The notes under the pieces were generated by a model, which was not told the DNA's origin, made no database searches, and was given only the letters and a program-made list of their open reading frames with translations. From positions 51,115 to 115,114 of the forward strand of contig QNGE01002428.1 in NCBI GenBank assembly GCA_008508345.1: DNA of 64,000 bases, in the 5' to 3' direction. A program made the position numbers and the translations under genes. Of the stretch, positions 1-9,694 are shown piece by piece. Each line of letters opens with the position of its first letter. Position 1 is the stretch's first letter. The DNA is from Paragonimus westermani. Lineage: Eukaryota; Platyhelminthes; Trematoda; Plagiorchiida; Troglotrematidae.

Positions 1-1484
1 TGCAACTTACATTATTAAACCGAATGTCTCTGTAAGTACCAGCGAACTGATGCGCAACAGATTAGACCATGCTACTTCCTATGTGCACCATAAAACTGTG
101 GTTTTCTAGGAAACTTATAATTATTCAAGTGTCGTGGGATTGATCTTCTGGTGTGCTTGGTGCTGAAAAGATCGATGATTGGCAAAACAGCCATCCACCA
201 CTTCACTGGTGGTTACGGGGCTCACCTGTTTACAAAGCTTTTCTGAACCTTTTCTGAGGCTGGGCTGGTGCCTTCTAGGTTGTAGATTAACCAAGAAACC
301 ACTGACCGTTTTCACAACGGCTAACAAGTTATGGATGACGTAGTTGTCTTTTCCTGAACCCAGAACTCTATCTAGTGCCTAGACTGAATGTAGCTCACTT
401 CTTACGTCCATATCTCCCAACACGACTACCCCACTCCAAAATGTGAGGCTTACTTCGCCTTTGCTCGAACCCATTGAATGAGAGTGCCCACTGAACTGCC
501 ATTCAAACCGGTAACTATCTCATCGAAAGTACAAGCCATTTTATACTTCAGATTTCCTCGTCTCAATTCAGCATCTTCTGACATATATTAAGCCCATTAC
601 GCATACTTTGAGCTTACAATTGCAACAGTTTGTTCGCATTCTTTGGATCTGAGCCTTAATGTATCACTTGTTTATGTTCATCTGAAGAATCCATCACTAG
701 GCTTCGGTTTACGTTACATTTCGACCCATACAAACTTGCTATTTGGACTGCTGCAACGTCCAGGTGACTGCTTATATCACTACACAGGGCCAAATAGGTC
801 TGGTGAGCATATTAACAGGTGCGTACTTAAATCCGCTGTAAGCACATCAGAGGGTTTTGCTCGACATGCACGCTTCAAAAAATCACCCATTAAGACAAAC
901 TTACCAAAATGCGGCGTTCAAAATATATAGAAATAATAGCCAGCGGCGGTCAAAAACGACAAGAAACCACAAGAAAACTCTAAATATCTAAAAACTGTTG
1001 TGAACGAAAAGTATAAAAACGATGGCCACCGACGAACGGTTAGTCTGAAAGATCGAAATACACTCCACTGTGATCACTCTGTTTGGAACTGGTAGGTGGT
1101 GGTAGCTAAAATGAAATTCAAAAATTTAGTTCATTTTAGTGGCTTTAGCCGATTCGTGAGCAGATGCATAGTGATGACAACAACTGGCAATGGTTTCTTT
1201 AACCAAAATATAATAATGCGTGTGTCGGCCTCAAAAAAGACTGCCAATTTTTCTTGTGAGTAGAGGAACCTTTTGCAGATAGGTTGGATGCACTTAAAGA
1301 CCGAGTGTTGAATATGAATGGAAGAATCCTCCATTACCCGTTGACTACGTGTGTTACCACCGGCGTTGTATCTGTTTGCACGCTGTTAGCATTATATTTA
1401 CGCATACGGTGTAGTGTATCAAATTTCGGCAGTCAGTTGACTGGGGCCAGCAGGATTACTACAATCTTGCAGCCTACACGCTGA
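1..1484. other. intergenic, no gene recognised
   Basis: Only short open frames are present on either strand, the longest being 95 codons at 643-930. None has a motif, composition or splice context I recognise. I see no tandem repeat or RNA gene here. Confidence 0.5.
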
Positions 1485-1560
1485 AACACTGACGCTCTGA
1501 TGATGTCACCTCGCTTGGTGTTGAAACGTTTGCAACCTAAATGCCAAGCTCGGCGAACAT
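1485..1560 (+). other. hairpin motif resembling a PLE hammerhead-type tail
   Basis: CTGATGA at 1497-1503 is followed by a hairpin (CACC at 1507-1510 pairing with GGTG at 1517-1520) and then GAAACG from 1523. This CTGATGA-stem-GAAA order is the hammerhead ribozyme core order. I cannot draw a canonical stem III with a cleavable GTH after it, so it may be a decayed ribozyme or a retroelement tail of similar sequence. No element body was recognised next to it. Confidence 0.3.
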
Positions 1561-1564
1561 ATCA

Positions 1565-2385
1565 ATACCAGATTAACAAACTCTCATTCCTGTTGATTGC
1601 GTTGCTTCGTCTATCATAAGAGTCAATTCAAAGATCCATTCATAGTAAAAAAAATACATGCACGGGTCGATACACGCATTTTCACAGTTTTGTCCTCTTG
1701 TAGTACAAAATAAATTTCGTCCGTTGTCTGTTGAACACAGCGCAAAAGATCTGCACACCGGACACTCTCCAGGAGAAGATAAGATATATTCGAGAATCTC
1801 TCACAAGAAATGGATACCTTGAGACTGTGATCCGTACCTTTTTTCCAATTTTAATGTCCTGTTTAACTTGTCATAAGTCTGTATATAACCCGCATTAATC
1901 CCATGTAATTGTAAAAGTTTGATGAGAATTACCGAAAACAGGTGTTTACAAGATTGACTTCCTATGAATTCTACTGGAATATGGAAATGACTGAAACAAT
2001 CAAAACTGATTTGACCCTAGCTGTGGGAGAAGTTTCTTAGAACGGTTTTGTTATGCTGATCAAAAGTAGCCCTTTGGTTCCGACTGTATTACTGCGCAGA
2101 GTATCTATGGTGGTATAGTGTACATCTTCCTGAGCCCTTCCGATTTCAGTATTTAAGTAGCAACGTTAGTAGATTCCTCAAGATCAAATTAATTTTCATG
2201 AAGTTGAGCTCTAGTCAACACAGAGGTCCAGTGTTTGCGAGCTTGGTTGAATCATTTAATCATTTCGCATACCGTACGTTCACTGAATCAAGTGATTGCT
2301 TAACGTAACGAAGAAGGATATATTCTCGAGTCAAGTACACATCCCAAATACAAGCTGCTCAAAAGATGCTCGGAAACAGAAAAGA
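1565..2385. other. intergenic, no gene recognised
   Basis: Short shadow frames only. No repeat or coding signal was identified before the PLE fragment that begins near 2390. Confidence 0.5.
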
Positions 2386-2389
2386 ACAG

Positions 2390-2650
2390 TTTGAACGGGA
2401 CAGTTAGAACACGAGAAGTGTTAGATGTAAGCATTTCGTATTGACTCGTCAGTACTAAATCCACACTAAAACGGATGGGTTTTTTACAACGAACAACTGG
2501 GGAAGTCGGACAAGTATAGATCATTAAGTCCACTGAAGGTTCAAATCCACGAACAGTTGTTTCTGAACACAGGGAGCTAGGTTGAGTCGGGTGACTGCGA
2601 CTGCTCCAGCTGATCATGAGAATCTTGGGTTAGGATGACTTAACAGGTCG
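2390..2650 (-). pseudogene. Penelope-like element, C-terminus and 3' UTR fragment (family A)
   Basis: Read on the minus strand, 2524-2640 encodes a degraded version of the C-terminal tail of the better preserved PLE at 6307-7377. It shares the pattern NPRF, an EAVAV-like segment (here GAVAV), then CVQKQL and a final WT before the stop. The 3' UTR below it is also shared: bases 2390-2460 match 6168-6245, including the stretch around GCATTTCGTATTGACTCGTC. The copy is 5'-truncated, keeping none of the reverse transcriptase and at most the very end of the GIY-YIG module. The open frame of 105 codons at 2300-2617 is a different frame and is not the protein of the element. The 3' limit is set by comparison with the other two copies of this family. 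Confidence 0.75.
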
Positions 2651-2654
2651 AAAA

Positions 2655-4140
2655 CTTGACCGGAAGAAAACAGTTTGATATAGCTGATATCCCTTCAGCT
2701 GATTTGTGCAGCTGCCAAACTTCAGAACAGTCTACTTCTTATGCTCTCGGTTTAATACTTAATCGAGTATGACAAATATAGTATAATGTTCCATTAACCC
2801 AGGCTCTCTTAATTAAGGCGCAGTAATATCCAACATCGAAGACTATTTTATTAAAGGTACGCACAACTACTATTGACTTTCGTGGAACAAGCAGGCGGAT
2901 CTGCCAGCTTCTTCTCAAGACGAACTAAATTATTATTTTTCCGGCCGATGCGTCAAAAGTTCACATAGATTTGTCCCACTTGAATATGCCCCCAACTAGT
3001 GTTAGCTCTGATATTTTATCGCAGTGCGTGGAAACTAGCAAATAGCCAAGACCTTCCTTATCTTGACTGTTTTTCCAGACAATGATTGATATTTGACAAC
3101 GAACCCTTCACGAAACTTAAAAATTCCGCTTTCGCTCGTCATTTAAAGGTTATTTCTGAACCACTAACTAATTTTGCGGTTTCCCCCTGAATTGTTCGGC
3201 CAGTTACCAGTATATCTATGTTCCTTCCTCCGTGGATATTTTTGGTCATCTAGGTAGTTACGCAAGCCCTGGAGTGAATAGAGAAGGTTCCTTTCACTCA
3301 GGACGGTCACAGTCCATTTTTCCGCTTTATTTCATCCAGATCCTGCAGATTACTGCTCTTTTGGTGGTTGCGCGTGAAGCTAACATATTTTTGTTCTCCT
3401 ACAAAGAACGTCTTTTTCTCTCTTCTAGTTGTGAGACCTGCGATATGTCCTTTTGTTATGGATATGTTCAAAATCCTGGTAAGGCGGCTCATGGTCGAAT
3501 GAAAAGCAACCAGTCGTGTTCAGTCTTCCGATTCTTCTGGCTAAGTAAGGAATCACAATAGCGGCTTTTTTGGACCTAAATAACACTGTGAGAACAATTC
3601 AGGAGAGTGAAGCGGATCAAAAGTTTGTTCAGGCCGGATCAAAAGTGAACTAAGGGTAGGTTTATAGAAATTTCTCATACGACCGAGTAGTTAATACATA
3701 ATAGCCTTTGGGTGACATTTACACTGTTTTCGAATGACTTATTTTCGGGTTGCTGTCTGTCAGGGCACGAAGTTGACCTTGGCACAGACGTTTGTAACGC
3801 AAATGAGAACGTCTGGTTAGAATTCCCATTAGTCGTCATTACAGAAAGAATACGCACTTGAAAAACTGTCGCTATACTGGTAAAGTAGTCTTTAAATTTC
3901 AGTTTTTGACAGCGTTTGCGTTTGTGAGCGTGATCACTATGTGGAAGTGGCCCTTATGATAGAGGGGGCATCGTTAAGGCGGAGCACTGTGCACGGTTCT
4001 TAGCATTAAAATATGAAAACCGAGCAGACCACGCAAGTAAGAAACGTGTATTGCTCGAGTTCCACCGGACAAGATTTCGATGTGTTAGTAATAAGTAGGT
4101 TGGTAGATTTATCATTATTCTATATCAGACCAAACTGAAA
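2655..4140. other. intergenic, no gene recognised
   Basis: Open frames at 3232-3561 (+, 109 codons) and 3307-3492 (-) overlap each other and show no domain. Nothing else was identified. Confidence 0.45.
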
Positions 4141-4232
4141 AATCAGGCTTCGGCTAGATTCGAACCAGTGACAGAAACAACGCGCCCAAACGCGGCAATC
4201 TATTTGCCAGCTAACAGACAGGTAAAGGAGTA
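4141..4232 (-). repeat. tRNA-derived SINE copy 1 (family S)
   Basis: On the minus strand this has a B-box-like GGTTCGAATCT (plus positions about 4157-4167). It is preceded by the family-specific stretch GTTGTTTCTGTCACT and a GCCGCGTTTGGGCGC block, with a weak A box further upstream. The same order occurs at 4258-4368, 43435-43535 and 44145-44268, so this is a dispersed Pol III-type repeat, not a tRNA gene: no cloverleaf or acceptor stem can be drawn. It lies head-to-head with copy 2, about 30 bp away. Confidence 0.6.
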
Positions 4233-4257
4233 TAAAATTGACATTTTTCTAGCTCTG

Positions 4258-4368
4258 GGCGTGACCTTATAGTTTATCCGGTAGAGCGACTGCAGCTTTT
4301 GGGCGTGTTGTTTCTGTCGCTGCTTCGAATCCAGCTGAGGCTCTGATTTATCACAATTTGGTCTCATC
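4258..4368 (+). repeat. tRNA-derived SINE copy 2 (family S)
   Basis: The A-box region TATCCGGTAGAGCG is followed by TTTTGGGCGTGTTGTTTCTG and a B-box-like GCTTCGAATCC. The body continues with a CTGAT and TTTGGTCT pattern that is also seen after the B box of copy 1. It is inverted relative to copy 1, with the promoter ends of the two facing each other. Confidence 0.6.
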
Positions 4369-4369
4369 T

Positions 4370-6165
4370 AAAGGATTTTCTCGCTACACATACCACATCA
4401 ATTAATGCAGCTTTTAAATCCACGCAGAATTTTCAACTGGATTTCCCCAAAAAAGGTCATAGACATGAGTTTGGTGTTCTTCAATGACCCATATTCGTCA
4501 CGACTACAGATGGATGTAGTACAGCCCGTTTTCATGAAACGACCGTGTTGACCAATGTACATAGTCATCAGTTAGCAATAACAACCTGGGTGCTATTTAT
4601 CGATGTATGTTTATATATCTATATATATGGCTGAACATTTGAACATAATGATTGAGCCTAATGCGCGGTCACTCACACAGTACTCATCACCCTCACCTCA
4701 TGTGGACCGCAGCCGACATCCTAGTAGTAGCAAAAATTTTCGTTATTTTCAAATTCTAAGAAGGTTGAGGCTTCAAATCAAACATATGTGATGCTCTGTA
4801 TATTGGTGTGTCAAAAACAGGACACCGGTAGTCGGCCATCTAACTCTGAGGCTTAGAAGTAATTAATGAATCACTGCCCATACCATGTTAGTCGGTAGAC
4901 CAGAACAGGTGTTCCGGGCCGGTTGTAACGAAGGAACATAAGGGACTCAATAACTGCGAATAGCATATAAACGCTTTACTTTCAAAGTGGCACGTGTTTG
5001 TTTCTTGTGAACTTGCCTGTGAGATCTCGGTTGTGACTGCTGAACAATCAGTGGCTGTATTAGATATATAGCCCCACTGAAGGTTACTAAATATATTTAA
5101 GTCTACCTTGTGGAAACTGAATAACACTAGATTAGGAAGGGCTGTTCACAGGAGGCGGGTAATATTAAGGAACATTCTAACCAAAAAAAAGTCACATGTA
5201 ACATACAATTATACCACAATGTACAAGCAAACTCCCTATCTGGATTACTATTCATCTGAACTGTACCTGTTGAATTAGCTACTCTAAAGTCAAGCATTTG
5301 ACCATTGATTTCCGTGAGCTTACTGAGTCACGATTTCACCTGTCACTCGCAAGCCAACTGAATATTTGCCAGAATGCATAATACATGCCACCAGCAGAGG
5401 TTTTTGAGTAATCAGTCTTGAACATAAACATATGAGAGAACAGGACTGAAACGAATACACTTCAGTAACACCTTACACCGACATCTTCGACAGATTCAGA
5501 ACCATGGACCTTAAACATATTCATGTACAGCTGTAAACCAGCTATTCAAATAACTCCGTGGGCTTCGTTATAGAAGCAGACTGGAAGATGCTTTTAAAGA
5601 CGTGTCAAGGGTGATCGAGCTCACCTTCGAGTACAATCATTGGAGTTGACCAAGAATGAAGTGGTAATTTTGGCTAGCCAACAAGTACGATCAGAGACCA
5701 ATTCTGTTGGGTGCAAATAGTTAAGGATGTGAACCAACGACCTACAAACACCGTTCTAATTTTGGACTGACACATACTTCACCAACCTTGCAATTCCGCT
5801 TCAACTTACACAGATTTACCAGTCCCCTTCAATGTCCTAAGCTGACTCACGATATTATTGACTCTTCACCATATTCCAACTCATTCCTGAGAACAGAAAT
5901 GTATAAGGCAAGCTGGCAGAATCTGTGTGAAAACAAATGATTAAAGGTCACGACAGGGTTGAATCATTTCAAATAGACGAACAGGATGTGAAGTATATGA
6001 CGACCTGATGGGATAAATTCAGAGGTAAGAAATGGTTCAAGACGTGTGGACTTGCGTCGTTTGTTTACTACTAGGGCGGTTCCAATAACAAAAGCAGTCA
6101 TCCAAATGTGAGGGGAGAAAGGCGCAAAATTAGCCAGGCGTGTTACTTAAAAAGAATCCCAATTT
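4370..6165. other. intergenic, no gene recognised
   Basis: The small open frames at 4603-4791 (+) and 4888-5127 (-) look random. No repeat boundary or coding segment could be supported. Confidence 0.45.
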
Positions 6166-6167
6166 TT

Positions 6168-7860
6168 AACAAAACCGTTAGAACACGAAAACTGGCAGAT
6201 GCAAGCATTTCGTATTGACTCGTCAGTACCAAATTTACAATAACATGAAACGGGTTTTTTATATCGAGCAGTTATGGATAATCAATTAGTGGTTTAGGAA
6301 GGGTCACTAAGTCCAGGGAAGGGTCAAGTTTACGATCAATTGTTTCTGAACACACAAGGTCGGCTTCAGTCGATTGACTGCGACCGCCTCAGCAAACCGC
6401 AAAAATCTTGGATTTGAGTGACGTAATAGGATTCTGAATGCACAAACTGGATCGTGGCCAGTGGTCAGGACGTGTCTTGCGACTGCGGACGCTGGTTGCT
6501 TGCGTGTTTCAACTACATTGTCGTTCTTCTGTAATACAGAGCTCTGTACCCATTTAGGCAAATGTTCCTTCACTCTGGAGATCAAGCACCTCTCGGTTCT
6601 GCCTATGTAAGTTTCATTGCAGTTACATGTAAATTGGTAGACACAATGTGAGGTGGCACCGACAGACTGATCGCTTTTGATTGAAGGAACAGGCGGTTTC
6701 TGGGTCCGGGCTAATACACAGAGTTCCGCTGCGTCAAATGTTCGTATAATCGCATTCACTAGTCTTTGAGTTGTTTGGTGCAAGCAATAATCACCTTTAA
6801 AAGGCAATTCTGTATAAACCCTCTTTTTTCTCACTGTGGCTACCTGTTTGGGAGATGGTTTCGGTTTACCATGCCTTTCTATGAACCTTTTTGGATACCC
6901 ATTAGATTGCAATGTAGATGTGATCAAGTCTAATTTCTTCGCAAGACTCTCCTGCGTACAGATTCGCCTTGCTTGTGTGAATAGTGTATTCACTAGTGCG
7001 CCTTTGTGATGGACGGGTGTGAAACTACTAAAGTTCAGGTATTGATCGAACCACGTGGATTTCCTGTAGACGGCTCTTTTGATAGAGTCATCCTCTCGGC
7101 TACTAATGAGTATGTCTAGAAACGGCAAACATTTGTCGACCTCAAATTCACACGTTACTTTCAGGTTGGGATGACGACTATTGAAGCGCTGCACTAGGTT
7201 ATCTATTGCCTGCTTAGACCGACTGAATACTAGTGTATCATCGACGTAGCGTTTGTATTGTGACGGACTCGCTATGTCTGTAGCTAACTCCTGCTCAATT
7301 CTTAACATAAAACGTCCGCTAGGATGGACCCTAGTAGACTTCCCATGGCTACCCCGTCTACTTGGCGGTAGCACCAATCAATAAAACGGAAGCTGATGTT
7401 TTCGATACATAACAATAAGGCTTCCCTCATAATAACACTAGGCAGAGGCAAAGTAATGTAGCTCATTTCAACGAGTTCACAAATATGATCGATTGTCTCG
7501 TGTAGCGCGACATTCGTAAATAATGACTAAACGTCTATGTAACACATCAACTCATTAGCAAGGTTGATGTTGTCCAAGTCACTGATCAATTAAAAAGAAT
7601 CTTTAATAGAATGTGCTTGAAACTTTTGTTTCAATGGAGTTAGGATTGCAACTAAACAGCGTGCCAATTCTTGATAAGGAGAACTTGTCATCACCAGGAT
7701 AGGCCTAAGAGGCATTCCAGATTTGTGTGTTTTCGGAAGGCCGTAGAGCTGAGGTGTCGACGACCCACACGTACATAGCTCTCAAACCGATAGTCTGATG
7801 TTCGTATTTTAGATCTGGTTGACGGAACTGTTCTTATTCCGTGACCTGCATTCTCTTATG
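6168..7860 (-). pseudogene. Penelope-like element, RT plus GIY-YIG, decayed (family A)
   Basis: PLEs encode a reverse transcriptase fused to a GIY-YIG endonuclease. On the minus strand, 7681-7755 gives the RT motif YGLPKTHK...MPLRPIL. At 7440-7560 there is a SLFTNVALHETID motif-A block, and near 7330-7370 DGVAMGSLLG followed by ILADV. After a frameshift near 7330-7377 the open frame 7377-6307 carries the catalytic YVDD, thumb residues (RKSTW..YLNF, SNGYPKRFI) and a GIY-YIG-type block (VYQFTC..ETYIGRTER...EHLPKW). It ends CVQKQL..LPWT, stop. Two in-frame stops (TAA, TAG) flank motif A and one frame break splits the RT, so the element is dead. The 3' UTR to about 6168 matches the copies at 2390 and 32224. 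I could not follow the N-terminus above about 7860. Confidence 0.9.
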
Positions 7861-7869
7861 AAGGACGTA

Positions 7870-8385
7870 GCTATAGTACCAAAAACTATACGTCCTGGAA
7901 GTTGTGCAGACTACCGATAAAGATACTTTTAAAAGACTATCAGAACATGTAGTTGATTTGCAACAATATGCCTTCTTTTCCCCCGCATTCGGCATGATCT
8001 TAAAAGAGGAACTCGGGACAACTTACAAGTTTTCTCTTGTCAAACCAGCTGCAACATAATGAAGGATTCTGTAAAGATATCTTCTGAATACTGAGGCAAT
8101 AACTTATGACGCTGGTCACCAAAAGACCTCATCAACTTGATGGAGGGTTAAAACAAAACTGAGTACGTTTAAACCAGTTAAACCTGGGTTCATAACAATC
8201 CTAGTGTGGACTACGGGGTTGTAGTTAATCCCATGAAATGGCCTGCTGCAGTTTCCTCATTATTTGTGTCAACAAGTTAACCAAAACTGTGGCATGGGGA
8301 ATCAAACGGGCAGTCAAAGTACACAGTGTTCACATTACTGAGAAGATCGTTTACACATCCGAAATAAAATTGACAATTAATCTCA
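7870..8385. other. no feature recognised between two PLEs
   Basis: This may contain the eroded N-terminal part of the upstream minus-strand PLE, but I could not find the conserved N-terminal RT block in any frame. Confidence 0.35.
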
Positions 8386-8388
8386 CTA

Positions 8389-8558
8389 TCATGAAAAACG
8401 ATGTGTAGCGAACAAGCTCGTTTTCAGTGATTCATCATCAGGCTAAACACATAACGTTTATATCACACATTTCACGGGAGAATCGTTAGGGGAGTAAACG
8501 GGGGGACATGTGGTTAATGAGGTCAATCAGTTCAATGTCACACTGCAATCAAGTGCCC
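8389..8558 (-). repeat. left inverted arm of the family C PLE
   Basis: It matches the reverse complement of 9523-9692 over its full 170 bp with only scattered substitutions. Examples are GTGCCC against GTACCC at the inner edge and a few changes in the ribozyme-like region. The inner edge abuts the RT sequence at 8559 with no spacer. Confidence 0.9.
8401..8452 (-). ncRNA. hammerhead-ribozyme-like core, left arm
   Basis: Read on the minus strand: CTGATGA (8441-8435), a short stem II region (8434-8426), GAA (8425-8423), a 3-bp stem III AAC/GTT with loop GAGCTT (8422-8411), then the candidate cleavage nucleotide C (8410). Stem I pairs GCTACACAT (8409-8401) with the strand just upstream of the CTGATGA (8452-8442), 8 of 9 positions counting one G-T wobble. 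Stem II is nearly absent (one or two pairs), so activity is doubtful. PLE-borne hammerhead motifs are known from the literature. This assignment is by eye only. Confidence 0.4.
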
Positions 8559-9532
8559 GTCCTTTTGTCGATAAATTCCTTCACTGAACTTAAACTGTAC
8601 GTTGTAAGTGTACAGATAAAATAATTGTTAGATCCCGTCAGGCGGAAACTCTCAACACACAGCTTACGCGACTCATGTGTTCTCGTGAATGCGATTAGGG
8701 ATGCCAATCTAACTGGGCAATAAATGTTTTCTCTCGACGTCACATCCTTGTTTACCAACGCCCCATTAAAGGAAACCATAGATTATCTGTGTGATTATAT
8801 TGAGAACAGTGACATGGATATTCAGATACCGTCGGTCGAACCCAAACAATTGCGCAAGAATTAGCATTCATACGCACAATGTTCATACAGAATGGATACC
8901 CGGAGAGGTTCATAGATAGGGCCAGGCAACAGCGGGGGGTAAAAGACCAGCTGCACTCTGTAGAAAAGAAAGCTGTGCATATCGGATTACCATTCAAAGG
9001 CGATACTTTAGCTGAAGTTATTACACGTAGGCTCACAAGCGCAGTCAACCGAACATTCTACACCGCTAAATTACGAGTCCACTTTACGTCCAACCCTGTG
9101 TTGTGCCCACGCCTAAAAGATAAAGTGCCTATTTCTGCAGCCTCGTTTTGTGTATATTCATTTACTTGTTCCTGTGGGACCAGTTATGTTGGCCGCACGA
9201 CTAGACGCTTATCGGAACGGATCCGGGAACATCATCCAGCTTGGCTCAACAGTGGTATAACAAAGTCTATCTGCAGCACCGTACTATCACACCTGGTGGA
9301 TTCAAATCACGCTGTCAACGTAAAGGACGCATTTCGTCCAATCTACCGAGTTAGGGCCATCCGGTCGAGAGCGGTGAGGAGTAGGAATCTGTCTACAGCA
9401 GAGGCTATTGGGATCCGAATGTATAACCCACCCCTGTGCGCCCAAAAACGTTTTGTTCAGGCTCTGGATTTGCCCTGGCCAACCCCCCACCCGGTTAGCC
9501 TGTCAAGACCCATTGTTCAAGTGGGTACTTGA
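8559..9532 (+). pseudogene. PLE reverse transcriptase/GIY-YIG, internally deleted
   Basis: The frame from 8559 gives degraded RT text: LLDPVRRKLSTHSLRDS around 8620-8665, then after a TAA the motif-A block MFSLDVTSLFTNAPLKETID from 8724, stopping at 8862-8864. The RT palm that should follow, including YVDD, is missing. A second frame resumes within the thumb (IRTMFIQNGYPERFID, about 8870-8920). It stays open through a GIY-YIG-type block (VYSFTCSCGTSYVGRTTRR...REHHPAW) to the C-terminal AEAIGIRMYNP..CAQKRF..LPWP and a TGA at 9530-9532. The protein differs clearly from the element at 6.2-7.9 kb, so this is another family. The intact GIY-YIG frame of 218 codons is notable, but without a palm the copy cannot be autonomous. 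Confidence 0.9.
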
Positions 9533-9692
9533 TTGCAGTGTGACATTGAACTGATTGACCTCATTAACCACATGTCCCCCCGTTTACTCCCCTAACGATT
9601 CTCCCGTGAAATGCGTGATATAAATGTTATGTATTTAGCCTGATGATGAATCACTGAAAACGAGCTTGTTCGCAACACATTGTTTTTCATGA
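9523..9692 (+). repeat. right inverted arm (3' end) of the family C PLE
   Basis: The reverse complement of 8389-8558. It overlaps the last ten bases of the coding frame and forms the 3' UTR, ending at the TTTTTCATGA sequence that mirrors the outer end of the left arm. Confidence 0.9.
9629..9680 (+). ncRNA. hammerhead-ribozyme-like core, right arm
   Basis: CTGATGA at 9640-9646, stem II region 9647-9655, GAA 9656-9658, stem III AAC/GTT with loop GAGCTT (9659-9670), candidate cleavage C at 9671. Stem I between 9629-9639 and 9672-9680 pairs at only about six of nine positions, worse than the left arm. This copy is probably degraded. Confidence 0.35.
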
Positions 9693-9694
9693 CT

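Larger units (their letters stand above)
8389..9692 (+). mobile_element. Penelope-like element with inverted terminal arms (family C)
   Basis: A compact unit of about 1.3 kb. It comprises a left arm of 170 bp (8389-8558), a deleted PLE coding core (8559-9532), and a right arm of 170 bp (9523-9692) that is the reverse complement of the left arm with few mismatches. The right arm is the natural 3' end: it overlaps the last codons and continues as 3' UTR. The left arm is therefore an inverted copy of the 3' end, joined straight to the reverse transcriptase. Inverted or direct flanking repeats (pLTRs) are known for PLEs. Here both arms carry a hammerhead-like core. Confidence 0.85.

Noticed and set aside
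2300..2617. 105-codon minus-strand open frame taken as a protein
   Set aside because: The PLE reading lies in a different frame, so this frame is incidental.
4141..4368. True tRNA genes
   Set aside because: A and B boxes are present but no acceptor or anticodon stems can be formed, and the sequences share non-tRNA body text with dispersed copies.
7861..8060. Plus-strand open text between the two PLEs as a host exon
   Set aside because: Short, stop-interrupted, no splice sites, and it lies where eroded PLE sequence is expected.
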